Source: Diospyros lotus (Eukaryota > Streptophyta > Magnoliopsida > Ericales > Ebenaceae). From it: DNA of 64,000 nucleotides. The notes below the pieces were generated by a model that was not told where the DNA came from, searched no databases, and saw only the letters and a program-made list of their open reading frames with translations. Location of the stretch: NCBI RefSeq assembly GCF_014633365.1, contig NC_068341.1, positions 744,001-808,000 of the forward strand, in the 5' to 3' direction. The position numbers and the translations under genes were made by a program. Positions 1-9,787 of the stretch are shown here, in pieces (the first letter of the stretch is position 1; every line of letters starts with the position of its first letter).

Positions 1-282
1 AGGGAACATGTAGCCTCAGCAGTGGAGTGTTACGTGAACCAACATGGGGTTTCAGAACAAGAAGCAATAGATGAATTGAGAAAACGAGTTTCCAATTCAT
101 GGAACATCATAAATGAGGAGCTACTCAAACCAAATGCATTCACTTCGATGCCTCTCCTGACTAGATTTTTAAACATGGCTCAAGTCATGGATCTCATATA
201 CCAAGAGGAGGATGGTTACACAAATGCTCATCTTCTGCGAGACTATGTGACCTCTCTTATAATCGAGCCCACTATCATGTGA
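1..282 (+). CDS. Terpene synthase, C-terminal last exon (partial at window start)
   Basis: The frame is open from base 1 to a TGA at 280-282 and encodes about 93 residues. Its first residues, REHVASAVECYVNQHGVSEQ, followed by an EAIDEL-type stretch, then EELLKP, LLTRFLNMA and a final YQEEDGYT, are the standard ending of angiosperm class I terpene synthases (TPS-a/TPS-b type). There is no ATG at the left because this is the last exon; upstream exons with the DDxxD and NSE/DTE motifs lie outside the window. The family ionises prenyl diphosphates to mono- or sesquiterpenes; the domain seen forms the end of the alpha-helical catalytic fold. The tail IIEPTIM resembles normal family endings. Product and subcellular site cannot be told from this piece. 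Whether the whole gene is intact is unknown, but this exon has no lesion. Remnants of another terpene synthase follow at 2.8-3.7 kb on the same strand. Confidence 0.9.
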   Translation, partial: REHVASAVECYVNQHGVSEQEAIDELRKRVSNSWNIINEELLKPNAFTSMPLLTRFLNMAQVMDLIYQEEDGYTNAHLLRDYVTSLIIEPTIM

Positions 283-1214
283 GCAGAATGGGCATTAATA
301 ATAACGTGTAATATTAATCTGTTTCCATATGGGACAACTAATAATGTATTCCCATTTTTACTCCGGTAGCTTAATGTGTGGTACCTATATTACAATAAGG
401 TTTTTCTTTCTATATATATATAATAAATAAAGCAACAATATCATTATGCATGTCGTCATAAATTACTAGTGTATTAATTAGTCATGCAGTGTATGGAGGC
501 ACGAACTTGTGGAATAGAAACAATGGGACTAACAAGATTACCACGTCCAAATTATTGACTGAATGGGAGCCTTATGACCTCTTATTTGTAGCATTAAGTT
601 CCCCTACTCGAGCAATGAAAACTAATCCTCGTGAAGACAAATTAATATGGTTGCAGTGGTGGTGGGTTAGCTTTAATTTGATGGTAAACTCAGCTGCTGT
701 TAGCTGGTATTTGATTTTTTTTATTTATTATATTTGTCAAATAATTATATTTCTTTTGGTACGTACAAACAATTGAATTTTAAATATAAGAATTCAAATG
801 AAAAAATTTAGACCGTGAATATTTGAAATTATAAATTTCAAAAGACATGATTTGGAAATCCTATTTGAACACTTGGCACATTTCATATTTAATTATGCAT
901 TAGGAATATAAAAAATCACATCACATATTTTCGGTTCGCAACCAGTGCTGCTGGCTCAAGGTATATGCCCCTGAGGGCTATGCTTAAGGCCCCTAGAAAT
1001 GATAAGAGCAGGCAAGCAAAATAAAAATTGGTTTAATTTAATAAAAATTGTATCACATAGTGTATTTATCATATCGATAAAAACTGTATCCTGCCTAAAA
1101 TTTCTAGGCGGGATCTTTTGGGCATGGCTAGAATTCGAGAAGCTCGATTGGGCTAAAGATCTTGCTTAGCCATTATGCACTTGACCTATATAAAAAAATA
1201 AAACTCTAATACGT
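283..1214. other. AT-rich intergenic sequence
   Basis: This is the 3' flank of the terpene synthase exon. Candidate polyadenylation-like AATAAA occurs near 424. A 95-codon frame at 489-776 has no family resemblance and a low-complexity end, so I do not call it a gene. No repeat with clear termini was found. Confidence 0.5.
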
Positions 1215-2070
1215 TGTTGCGGAAGACAACTAATTCAAAACAGAAAAGAGGTTAGAGCAATATATAATCAAATCAAATAGATATCGAACAAACCAGCCAA
1301 GAACACGATAGAGCAAGAGAAACTCCCTGTAAATAACTTGTCAAGGCTCAGATCTGGGTCAGTCCAGATTATACCACCCAAGTAACACCAAAATAGGGAC
1401 ACCAAGCCTCACGGAAGCTCACAAGGGACAAGCCACACAAGACCCCCAAATCGGAGCCCTAAACCCTCTCGGCCAGACCACCAATCTTCTTCCAAAACCA
1501 CACAGGTAACATTCACCACAAGATCCACCAAGGAACAAGAACGATCACAGAGATGTGAGACGAAGAACAGTACTCGAGAGCTTACCTCAAATGGATCTAT
1601 CGCGCTAAGTAAATAGAGGCTACTCACCGACCGACCATGGGCTTCCCAAAGGAAAGGAAGATCACTCCAAGAAGATGAGATCTGACCGAAGAAGGAAAGA
1701 ATCAGCTTACGGATCTCAGCCATCGAAGGAAAGGATCGGGAGAGCAAAGAGAGGAAGAGGGAGAGAGAGAGGCCGTCAAATGAGGGCAAAGAAGGCAGAA
1801 AAGATGCCTTTTATATGGTGGTACTAGGGCATGGTTGCAAAGGGCCATTTGGCTTGGGCTTGGGCTCGGCTTGGGCTTCCTTAAGCCTTGAGCAAATGGG
1901 CTCAGCCCATTTCTCCTCCAAAGGCCTAATTAAGGGCTTATGGCCCGACTTTTAATGGGCTGCCAATGGGTGGTATTTTGGACGGTACTTCAATCTCGGG
2001 CTGAAGCCTATGAAGATAAACTCGAATATTTCGTCATAGCCTTGGGCCTCTTTGGGAAACAAAAACAACA
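1215..2070 (-). mobile_element. Solo LTR of a retrotransposon (copia type inferred)
   Basis: Read on the minus strand this 856 bp unit starts TGTTG and ends CAACA. It is flanked by a perfect 5 bp target duplication TACGT (1210-1214 and 2071-2075). A TATA-like TTTTATAT (plus strand 1809-1816) followed by a pyrimidine-rich leader gives normal U3-R order for a minus-strand LTR. Its beginning (TGTTG, GTTT, then GAGGCCCAAGG) resembles the truncated LTR at 49828-50160, which follows copia-type gag remains, hence the copia assignment. No internal region is present, as expected after LTR-LTR recombination. The 126-codon frame on its minus strand lies inside the LTR and is not called a gene. Confidence 0.8.
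1809..1816 (-). promoter_or_regulatory. TATA box of solo LTR
   Basis: ATATAAAA on the minus strand, about 255 bp inside the LTR start and followed by a CT-rich leader. It is a plausible pol II core promoter; activity is not shown by sequence. Confidence 0.5.
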
Positions 2071-2075
2071 TACGT

Positions 2076-2805
2076 AAACACATTTATCTTTAGAGACTAC
2101 TAAAAGTCCCTTTTTAACTTCTTTCTGATTATTAATTTAATAGTTGGAGATTATACAAGAGTTTGGACGCTCAACAGTCGACATATTTGATGATCATCCT
2201 CCCGAGGATCATCACCTATAAACAACACCTGTCCAATAAATTAAGTCCCTTCTCCCCATATAATACTAACAGAAATAAGTTATTGATCAACCACACTTCC
2301 ACCACTACTATATATGTATGCTTTTTGTTCAAGAGTCTTGTATCTACAGTCATCAAAAGATTAGTGCTCATGTTTCGGCTGTTGATACTTCAAGAACTAA
2401 CGTGCCAGAGTTTCCCCGTGAAGTAGCAAACTTTTTCCTCCTAGCATTGGGGGAGACCGTTTCTTGCAATGTCTGAGAAACCCAATGGTATAATTGAGGA
2501 CATAAGGGAGTAATTTACTTATTGAAAACTAATTATTAAATGCCATTGCCATAGCAAATACAGTATAGCCGTATGTGTTGCTTTTCTTTCCTTTTTATTT
2601 TTGTTTAATTGTCGACTGTCATTAATAAAGAAAATGAAACAACCAAACAAAGCAAAAGACTGAGGGAAGTGTTAATTATACGTACATACATATATATATA
2701 TATATATATCTTGCTAGCTAGTTCCTCAGCTGAAGAATACACCTTGGTTAATATTACTTAATGTGGACTAGAAAATCGACACCACCATGCAATAACACTT
2801 CATAG
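2076..2805. other. Intergenic sequence
   Basis: AT-rich, with a short (TA)n run near 2691-2709. The 87-codon frame at 2163-2426 shows no domain. It is the left flank of the terpene synthase remnant; no exon 1 with an RRx8W motif was seen. Confidence 0.45.
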
Positions 2806-3020
2806 GACTAAAAGAAGAAGCGAGGAGGGTGACAAACCTGTACAAAAGCGAAACTTGATTGATACAGCGCAACGGTTGGGCATGTCTTACCATTTTGAGA
2901 AAGAGATGGAACATGAGTTGAAGAAAATATATGGTGAATGGGATGACAAGGACAATGATCCGTATGGTGTTGCTCTCCGGTTCCGTCTCCTAAGACAGGA
3001 AGGATATCGAATCTCTTGTG
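2806..3020 (+). pseudogene. Terpene synthase exon 2 remnant
   Basis: After a possible acceptor (CATAG at 2801-2805) the plus strand reads NLIDTAQRLGMSYHFEKEME, then KKIYGEWDDKDNDPYGVALR and FRLLRQEGYRISC. These match the N-terminal alpha-barrel domain of angiosperm terpene synthases (usual form LIDAIQRLGVSYHFE...VALRFRLLRQ.GY.VSCDVF). Translation then gives G-N-stop at 3021-3029, where an intact gene continues DVF.KFKD; a GT at about 3020 may be a displaced donor. Exon 1 and all catalytic exons are missing. Together with 3495-3735 this is a dead partial copy on the same strand as the exon at 1-282. It is short and split, so it is easily missed by ORF-based annotation. Confidence 0.8.
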
Positions 3021-3048
3021 GTAATTAATCAACACTTCACCATATAGG

Positions 3049-3140
3049 TCATTAAGGTGGCATGTCTGGAGCACAAGGTCATATAATAATTTAGCAAGCT
3101 CATGGACTAGAAACGAGACATGAATGAAGAGATCACAATA
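3049..3140 (+). repeat. Direct repeat, left copy (start of terpene synthase exon 3)
   Basis: About 92 bp nearly identical to 3444-3535, with a 395 bp offset. It covers the intron end and exon 3 start and is interrupted by 3141-3443. The left copy has CATGGACTAG where the right has CATGGACGAG, creating a TAG stop. Confidence 0.85.
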
Positions 3141-3443
3141 CGTTATTTATACAAATAGAGTTTTTACAGGTACTTTGAAGGATTATTTTGTTCCTTTCTC
3201 TCCTCTCTCAATGACTATTTTGTTATTTTTTTCTCCCCAGCAACCTCTCCTTTCTCTCTCCCCTTCCTCTCGCTGTGGTCGCCACATCCTCGCTGCTGCA
3301 ACTGCCGCCGACCCTTTCATTACCATTCTTTGCCTTCGCTGCCTCGCCTCTTTTCTCCACTACAACCTCGTCGTTTCTCACTACTACAACCTTGTTTTCT
3401 CGTCGTTGCCACCTCATCTTCTCACCATAATTAATTAGCAAGT
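3141..3443. repeat. CT-rich segment between duplicated exon ends
   Basis: About 300 bp of pyrimidine-rich sequence with CTCTCTCC and CGCTGC runs, similar in style to 8740-8990. It may be a transposon-derived filler or part of the duplication. Overlapping frames on both strands are low complexity and not genes. Confidence 0.45.
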
Positions 3444-3535
3444 TCATTAAGGTGGCATGTCTGGAGCACAAGGTCATATAATAATTTAGCAAGTTCATGG
3501 ACGAGAAACGAGACATGAATGAAGAGATCACAATA
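3444..3535 (+). repeat. Direct repeat, right copy (start of terpene synthase exon 3)
   Basis: Partner of 3049-3140. This copy leads into the rest of the exon 3 remnant, so it is probably the original. Confidence 0.85.
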
Positions 3536-3735
3536 TGTCAATGAAGTGTCTAGCATGCATGCTGACTTTGTATGAGGCGTCATTTCTCAAGGCAGATGGA
3601 GAAGAGATCCTTGATAAAGCTCTGGCCTTCACATCCACTCACCTTTGACAAGTCAAGGTAAAGCCCAACATCTGCCATATGAAAGTATATTCACGCCCTA
3701 AGCAGGCCTATCTGGAAGGACTTTTCATCGAATTT
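3487..3735 (+). pseudogene. Terpene synthase exon 3 remnant, frameshifted
   Basis: The start reads [16 protein letters not shown] and hits a TGA. After a frame change it reads [20 protein letters not shown], then [10 protein letters not shown] and a TGA near 3650. A further shifted piece gives HALSRPIWKDF. These match the exon 3 family pattern (FKDE.GKF, MLSLYEA..L..HGE.ILDEALAFTT.HL, HAL.QPI.K). At least two frame changes and two stops make it non-functional. It is collinear with the exon 2 remnant at 2806-3020, with the duplicated segment between. No DDxxD exon follows. Confidence 0.8.
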
Positions 3736-4306
3736 GTTGTAGTAGACTTAAAAGAATTTTTTTTTTTTTATCTGGTGACTCTTTAGTAAATGTACAATAA
3801 TACTTCAAGAATTTCTGATTGCTTGAATATTTTACTTAAGTGTGTTTGAGAGCATTCGGGTACTTAGATAATACAAACGTCTAGATGTCTCAAAAAATAA
3901 GTTTAGAGGATATAGCAGTATCTTAAAGCAGTATCATTTTAAGATATAACAATGTCACTTTTAAAATACAAAAATAAATGATATAATTTAGACAAATTTC
4001 AAAGATAACCTCTACCTTATATTTATTAATTCATAAATTATTATAAATATTTAACAAGCTTACACATTATACACTACAATGACATCCATTGTCGTTCGCA
4101 CACTCTTAAAAAAAAAAAAAAAAAAAAATCTTCATTTTGTCAATGACGCAGGGCCCAGGCAGTCAATTGATAAAATCTTCATTTTATTACGTGGTCACTG
4201 CAATATCTTCTGGCACAACGCGTGTCACCATTAATTAATGTGGCATCTTCTACAACTACAACTACATATATATATATATATATTACAGGGTTCTGAACCC
4301 AAAGCG
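3736..4306. other. Intergenic; upstream region of F-box gene
   Basis: AT-rich, with a poly-A run at about 4109-4128 and a (TA)n run at 4265-4282 shortly before the F-box start codon, which could provide a TATA element. No coding sequence was seen. Confidence 0.5.
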
Positions 4307-5053
4307 ATGTCGATGGCTGCAACAATGTGTTGCCGATCAAATAGCTCACCACCGCCATGGCATGTCGTTGTTCTGCTCGCTGGCCACCTTGACCCCGAAA
4401 CGCTAGCCATGGCATCATGCGTATGCAAATCGTGGTTCCTTTGCATGTCGTCGGACCATCTCTGGAAACCCATTTGCAATTCCCAGTTCCCCTCCCTCTC
4501 CAGTCTCCATGTCCACGCCGCAGACTCCGCCGTTTCCTACCGCCATCTGTACGCTCTCGCCCGGATATCAGCCAGGCGCCGCCTTCAGAAGCCTCCGAAG
4601 CCCCGTCTTACGCTCGCCAACCTCATCTTCACTATTGACGCCCACAATGAGGACGATTCTTGTATTTTCAACGTAGTAAAACCGGGCGCGGAACTTAATA
4701 CCGATGCCGACGGCGTATTCCGGTTCGACATAGACGTGGACGATGAGAATCTCTGGGCGGTGGAAGACTTGGATGGGTTGAAGATTACGTGGAACATGGT
4801 GTTGGAAGGGTTTAAAGGGATGTTCACAATGATGGACTACTGCAAGGGCAAAGGCAGCTTCTTGCCACGGACCGATGGGTGGTTCTCGGCAGAGCTTCCG
4901 TCGCCGGGGTGCTGTTCGAGCCTCTCTGGGAGTGGGTTTGCGGCGGATTTGAGGTTAGGGTTGAGGCGAAAGGGTGAGAAGGGGGGCAAGATGACGGTGG
5001 CGATGGTGGGAGTGGCTGTGTTGAGCGTCGTTAGCTGGAGATATTACTTTTAA
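4307..5053 (+). CDS. F-box protein, intronless
   Basis: Encodes 248 residues from the ATG at 4307. The frame is open 69 bases further upstream, but that part is encoded by a TA microsatellite, so I chose the first ATG after it. Residues ~15-60 form an F-box-like domain: PPPWHVVVLLAGHLDPETLA, then ASCVCKSWF, SSDHLWKP and FPSL. Such domains bind SKP1 in an SCF ubiquitin ligase while the C-terminal part selects the substrate. The C-terminal ~170 residues contain acidic DIDVDDENLW and no kelch, LRR or FBA repeats that I can see; the end VAMVGVAVLSVVSWRYYF is hydrophobic and could be a membrane tail. The layout recalls short plant F-box proteins of the At5g04010 type, but I cannot verify that. Its coding GC content is higher than the flanks, and a decayed copy follows within 300 bp, so it is probably a genuine gene. 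The target is unknown. Confidence 0.75.
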   Translation: MSMAATMCCRSNSSPPPWHVVVLLAGHLDPETLAMASCVCKSWFLCMSSDHLWKPICNSQFPSLSSLHVHAADSAVSYRHLYALARISARRRLQKPPKPRLTLANLIFTIDAHNEDDSCIFNVVKPGAELNTDADGVFRFDIDVDDENLWAVEDLDGLKITWNMVLEGFKGMFTMMDYCKGKGSFLPRTDGWFSAELPSPGCCSSLSGSGFAADLRLGLRRKGEKGGKMTVAMVGVAVLSVVSWRYYF

Positions 5054-5344
5054 GTTTTTTTAGATCAATTTTAATTTGTATAATTATTACTTTTAAGTCT
5101 AATTTAAATGTATTTTTTTCAATTTTGGTTGCTAATTTTATTTTTTATTAAAAAATTTATTTAATTATTCAATTTATTAAAATAGTTTTGGATAAAACTG
5201 TAAATATAGTTAATCCGTTGATTACATAATAACAATATAATTATAATTACTAATTAATGTAAAACCGCGCTTAAGATTATTCTTATTTTTATAATTATGA
5301 TTATAATGATTTTAAAAATCATAATCTAATGAATAGTGACATTC

Positions 5345-5965
5345 AAAATGTTTCGCCACCCGCCTTGACCCGAAAACCCTAGCCATGCATGGCTTCTTAC
5401 TTCTGCAAATCCTGGTTCTTTTGTATGTCTTCCGGCCATCCGTGGAAGTAAATTTCTAATTCTTGGTTCCCCCCTCTCTCCGCCCTCCGTGCCTCAGACG
5501 CTGCTGTCTCCAACCGTCGATCCTAGCTCTCGGCTGGGATATCAGCGAGGCGCCGCCTTCTAAAGCCCTGGAAACCCGTTTTCCGTTGACCAATTAATCT
5601 TATTTTCACAATTCATGTCCACGACGGTGACGATTCTTATATTCCGAATGTTGTAAAACCAGGCGCCCAACTTCAAATCGATGCCAAAGGCGTATTCCGG
5701 GTCAATATTGATGTCGACGATGAAGAGCCCTTGGCGGTGGATGACTTGGATGGGTGGAAAGTAAGTTGGAATGTAGTATTGAAATGGATTGACGAAAGGT
5801 GTTAATTAAGAATGATGTGAGGACTGACAGTTGCTTATTGTCGTCTAATTCCCGTCGCCGGGGTGCGGTTGGAGGGTTGCCGGGGGTGGGTTGGCGGCGG
5901 ATATGGGGTCAGGGTTGCGGCGGGGAATCAAAGGGAAGATGACAGCGGGATGGTCGGAGCAGGTG
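5345..5965 (+). pseudogene. Tandem F-box pseudogene
   Basis: Runs parallel to the F-box gene at 4307-5053. Recognisable blocks in order: CGCCTTGACCCGAAAACCCT (HLDPKTL), TGCAAATCCTGGTTC (CKSWF), GGGATATCAGCGAGGCGCC (ISARR), GTTGTAAAACCAGGCGC (VVKPGA), GGCGTATTCCGG (GVFR) and GATGACTTGGATGGG (DDLDG). They fall in different frames, with stops such as the TAA after CCGTGGAAG and small deletions, and the C-terminal third is poorly preserved. It starts about 290 bp after the intact gene ends, so it is a tandem duplicate that has decayed. It has no open frame of useful length. Confidence 0.85.
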
Positions 5966-7003
5966 TATATATTAGCTAGGCGTGAGCATTGAAAGACAAA
6001 CATGGGACGTATTTTTTCAACAAAATGATTTCCTATTCTGTGTATTATATTAAAACAGTTCTACCTGCGTATGCATGCTTTTGACAAATGACATTATATA
6101 TTGACAAAATAAGGCCACATGTCAGCTTATGGTGCAGTATTTTTCCGCCCAAAAATACAACACCCCTCCTATCAAGGAGTGAACACGAGTTCACCTTGGT
6201 TAAAAGGAGTGAACAAAATCGCAGTCAATTTCTCCTCCATGCAACATACATCAGAATTCATTTAATTCTTCCCTTGGACGACTCCATTAATATTACATTG
6301 AAACTACCAACTTTATTTCCTCGAAATGAATGGCTTTCTTTGTTGAAAATTATCAGTTTTGTGGCCAATCAATAAACCATTAGACGTGACTGTCGCACAA
6401 TTACTATTCATTGTGATTACCAATATATATATATATATATATTACTGTGAAATTATTTACCAATATATATATTACCATGAAATTATTATAGAAAAAATAT
6501 TTATTAAGATATATTTATTACATACACGTTTTCACGTATTTTGTTGGGAATACGTTTATTTTATGCAATTGTTGTAAGTATTATTCTTTATATGTACTGC
6601 TATCGTTATATATTATTTTTTATATTTTGTATATTTTAGTTCTTTGGTGTCTTTTATTGATGTAATTGCTTAATATCTAATATTTGTTTATTTCTTCTGG
6701 GTTGTTTGTTAAATTATTTGTCTTTTATTCGTGATTGTTTTTGATTATTATAATTTGTTTCGATCGAAAGAAATAATATATATTTTAGAAACAAATTGTT
6801 TGCGACATAATATATATTTTCATATTTTATACTGTAGAAATAATATGTATTTTAATTTATAATTAGGTATGACTTATATGAATATATTTTTATATTATAT
6901 ACTGTGGAAATAATATATATTTTTATTTATTTGTTCTTGTTGGGCTGCGAACTTGTTTGCTTTATGTTGATTGGTTGAAATAAGTTAAATAAAGGGTGAA
7001 GGA
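5966..7003. other. AT-rich intergenic sequence
   Basis: Contains (TA)n near 6425-6443 and repeated TTTTATATTNTATACTGT(G/A)GAAATAATAT-type words at 6820-6925. Frames at 6088-6577 encode low-complexity peptides and are not called. Confidence 0.45.
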
Positions 7004-8720
7004 TAATGCTATTGGAAATTCTATTTGTAGCCATCTTTTTTACTCTTCATAATCATTAAAAATTTATTTATTTTTTTATTCTTTGCAACCATGTTAATGA
7101 CTTTTTGCGGTCAATTTTTTTCAAAAATATCCTCTTCTATCACCACACAGCGATCCCCGAAACACATCCTCAAATCATCTTTTATACACAGATACATATA
7201 TATATATATACATACCGTAACTAATACAAAAATTCTACAGAATAGAAAAACAATATAAGTGTTTGCTGGCTCTTCAAGAGTCCAGCGCTTCTCTCAAACT
7301 CAAGTTGAGCAGGATGCAATTTTTCCTCCCCTTTTATTCAACGGCTTTTATAATTTAAATACAACAAATCTTTGAAGAAAAATAAGAACTACTAAGCTAA
7401 AAATAAGGAAAAAAATTACAACCTATTTCCACTATCAACGTTTCCCAAATAATAAGGAAATAAAACAGAAATGGCATCTGAAAAAGTAACAGTCTTATGA
7501 TCGTAACATACACACACATAATGGCATGGTGGATATATAAATACACACACGCGCAGACATACACACACATATATATATACACACACACAAAGTGGGCATG
7601 GCGGCCATAGCCGCCCCATAAATTTTAATTTTTTTATTTAATATTTTTATATTTTAGTGAATTTTAATTTTTTTTTATTTTTTAGCGACGGGGTTGAACC
7701 CGTCGTTAAATTTGAATTATTTTTATTTTTTAACAACGGGGTTGACCCGTCACTAAATTTTAATTATTTATTTATTTATTTATTATTTTTTAGCGATAGG
7801 TGTGTTCCGTCGCTAAATTTTAATTTTTTTTATTTAATTTATTTATTTATTTATTTTTTTTTTTACTTTTTAGCAATGGGTCAGCCCTGTCGTTAAAAAT
7901 AAAAAATAAAATTTAGCGACAGATTACTCCCGTCGCTAAAAATAAAAAAAATTAAATAAAAAATTAAAATATGCTAAAAATAAAAAATAAATAAATAAAT
8001 TTAAAATTTAAAAATTAATAAAAAAATTAAAATTTAGCGACAAGGTCGACTCCGTCGTTAAAAAAAAATAAAAAATAAAATTTAACGACGGGTTACTCCC
8101 ATCTCTAAAAATAAAAAAAAATTAAATAATAATTTAAATTTGCTAAAAAATAAATAAATAATTTAAAATTTAGATATAAAAAAATTAAATAAAAAAATAA
8201 AATTTAAGGACCGGTCAACCCCATCTCTAAAAAATAAAAATAAATAAATAAATAAAATAAAATTTAGCGACAGGTTACTCCAGTCGCTAAAAATAAATAA
8301 AAAATTTAAATTTACTAAAAATAATAAATAAATTTAAAATTTAGATATAAAAAAATTAAATAAAAAAATACAATTTAGCTACGGGTCAACCCCGTCGCTA
8401 AAAAATAAAAAAAAAATTAAATAAAAAAATTAAAATTTAGTGACGGGTATTCCGTCGCTAAATTAAAAAAAAAATTAAAAAATTAGCAACGAAAATTTCG
8501 TCGCTATCCGTCACAAATTAGCGACGGAATAATTCCGTCTTTAAATTCCGTCACTAAATATAATTTTTCTTATAGTGCTAAGTGATTGCATAATATGGGT
8601 GGTTAAACATTGAAAATGAAAGGTAAAATTGAATCTTTGCTTGATACTATTTTAGGTATATTAAAAAGTGGTTACTGAGAGTAAAATCGTGGTTAGGAAT
8701 AGAATTTCCCTAATGCTATT
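7004..8720. mobile_element. Mutator-like non-autonomous element with 10 bp target duplication
   Basis: The element (7014-8710) starts GGAAATTCTATTTGTAGCC; its right end read in reverse is GGGAAATTCTATTCCTAACC. It is flanked by perfect direct repeats TAATGCTATT at 7004-7013 and 8711-8720, the 9-10 bp size typical of Mutator-like transposition. The left arm has microsatellites and the palindromic word GGCATGGCGGCCATAGCC near 7596. The right part contains the CACTA-type array. No transposase is present. Confidence 0.75.
7640..8577 (-). mobile_element. CACTA-type element fragment with palindromic subterminal array
   Basis: The right edge at 8577, read in reverse, is CACTATAAGAAAAAT, a CACTA (En/Spm-like) terminus. 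Inside are about a dozen copies of a diverged palindrome, TTTAGCGACGGG...CCCGTCGCTAAA, separated by A/T-rich spacers. Such arrays are the usual transposase-binding subterminal repeats. A matching left terminus was not found, so the left side is truncated or rearranged. It is nested in the Mutator-like element. A second relative lies at 45886-47917. Confidence 0.65.
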
Positions 8721-9315
8721 TGTACATCTAAGATGATTTGAAAATACCATTTTTTCCCTTTTCCTTCTTCCCTTAATGATCATTTTGCCCTTCTCTCCTC
8801 TTCTCTATCCTCTTCTATCTTTTTCTCCTCTCCTCTTCCTCAAGCACCGTCTCTCGCTACCTCACCGTCGCTACCCGTCGTCTACCCCTCCTAGTCCTCG
8901 TCGTCTGTCGTCACCGCCTCACCCTCGTCGCGCTATATCCTCACCTAGCAGACGGCTGATGCATGGCTGACCACCGCTATGAGAGGGAGACGACCAGGTA
9001 AGAATGCAGCGGGCAACAAGGGCAAGCGTAAGCGGCGATCAGTGAGGTCAGCGGGTGGTGGCGGTGGGTTAGGAGAGAATGCAAAGGTAAGTGGTGGGCA
9101 TCGAGTGATAAGTGCGAGGCAGCAACGGAGGTGACGGCAAAAGGAAGGCTATGATAGGTAGTATTGAAGATGAGAGGGGAAAGAGATGAGAGAAAAGAAG
9201 AGAATATCGTGAATTTACCGTGATAAGTCCTCAATTTCTCGCGAGAACATCATCTGTAAATCTCTCTGTAAAACTCTTCCAATACGAATAGTGTGACCCT
9301 GAAATATCGAAGAGA
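8721..9315. other. CT-rich then GA-rich repeat-like sequence
   Basis: 8740-8990 is pyrimidine-rich and 8990-9240 purine-rich, giving weak inverted-repeat character. It may be the rest of an outer transposon into which the 7014-8710 element inserted. Small frames on each strand are compositional artefacts. Confidence 0.35.
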
Positions 9316-9767
9316 GTCATTGTAACGCCCCGCTTTCTGAGCGCGTTAAAACTCAGGACAATTCTAGGATAATTTAATTTTTTTTTTCAATACTACTAAA
9401 ACTAAACCATATCATTACTCTTATCCATCCCAAAATTTTCATACATCTATCTTGAATGAAAATCATCATAAACATTAAATGCGGAAACTAGAATCGAATC
9501 TAACATCTTAACATTAATCATAAATCAATTCTTACATTCTCATGAACCATAAATAAGGTACATCATCATTAACTATAAAATGAGACTATACATCATCATT
9601 CCCCAAAACGTTCAAAATTCGAAATAGCAGAATTTAAATACATGGATTACATAACATACATTCAACTCATCATGCACTTTACTAAGTGTCATTTCATGTC
9701 TCATTCATCGTCGTTTCTGTTACAATCTTTATATGGAACGTTTGAATATTCTAGGGGTAAAGCCAAG

Positions 9768-9787
9768 TTAGATGATGAATCATCTAA
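9768..9787. promoter_or_regulatory. Conserved 20 bp palindrome in LTR-like family (copy A)
   Basis: TTAGATGATGAATCATCTAA: two perfect 9 bp arms around GA. It is identical at 18666-18685 and 22061-22080, appears as its exact reverse complement at 24369-24388, and is diverged at 57424-57443, always about 400-450 bp from the TGTAACG end. Function unknown. Confidence 0.6.

Noticed and set aside
489..776. 95-residue frame as an extra terpene synthase exon
   Set aside because: Follows the natural stop of the last exon and has no terpene synthase motif.
1409..1789. 126-residue minus-strand frame starting MPSFDGLSLS
   Set aside because: Lies entirely within a solo LTR with its own TATA box and target duplication; probably leader sequence. 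A small element-encoded peptide is not excluded, but nothing supports it.
7431..7441. CACTATCAACG as the missing left CACTA terminus
   Set aside because: Does not match the family ends CACTACAAAAAA or CACTATAAGAAAAA, and the array starts 200 bp later.
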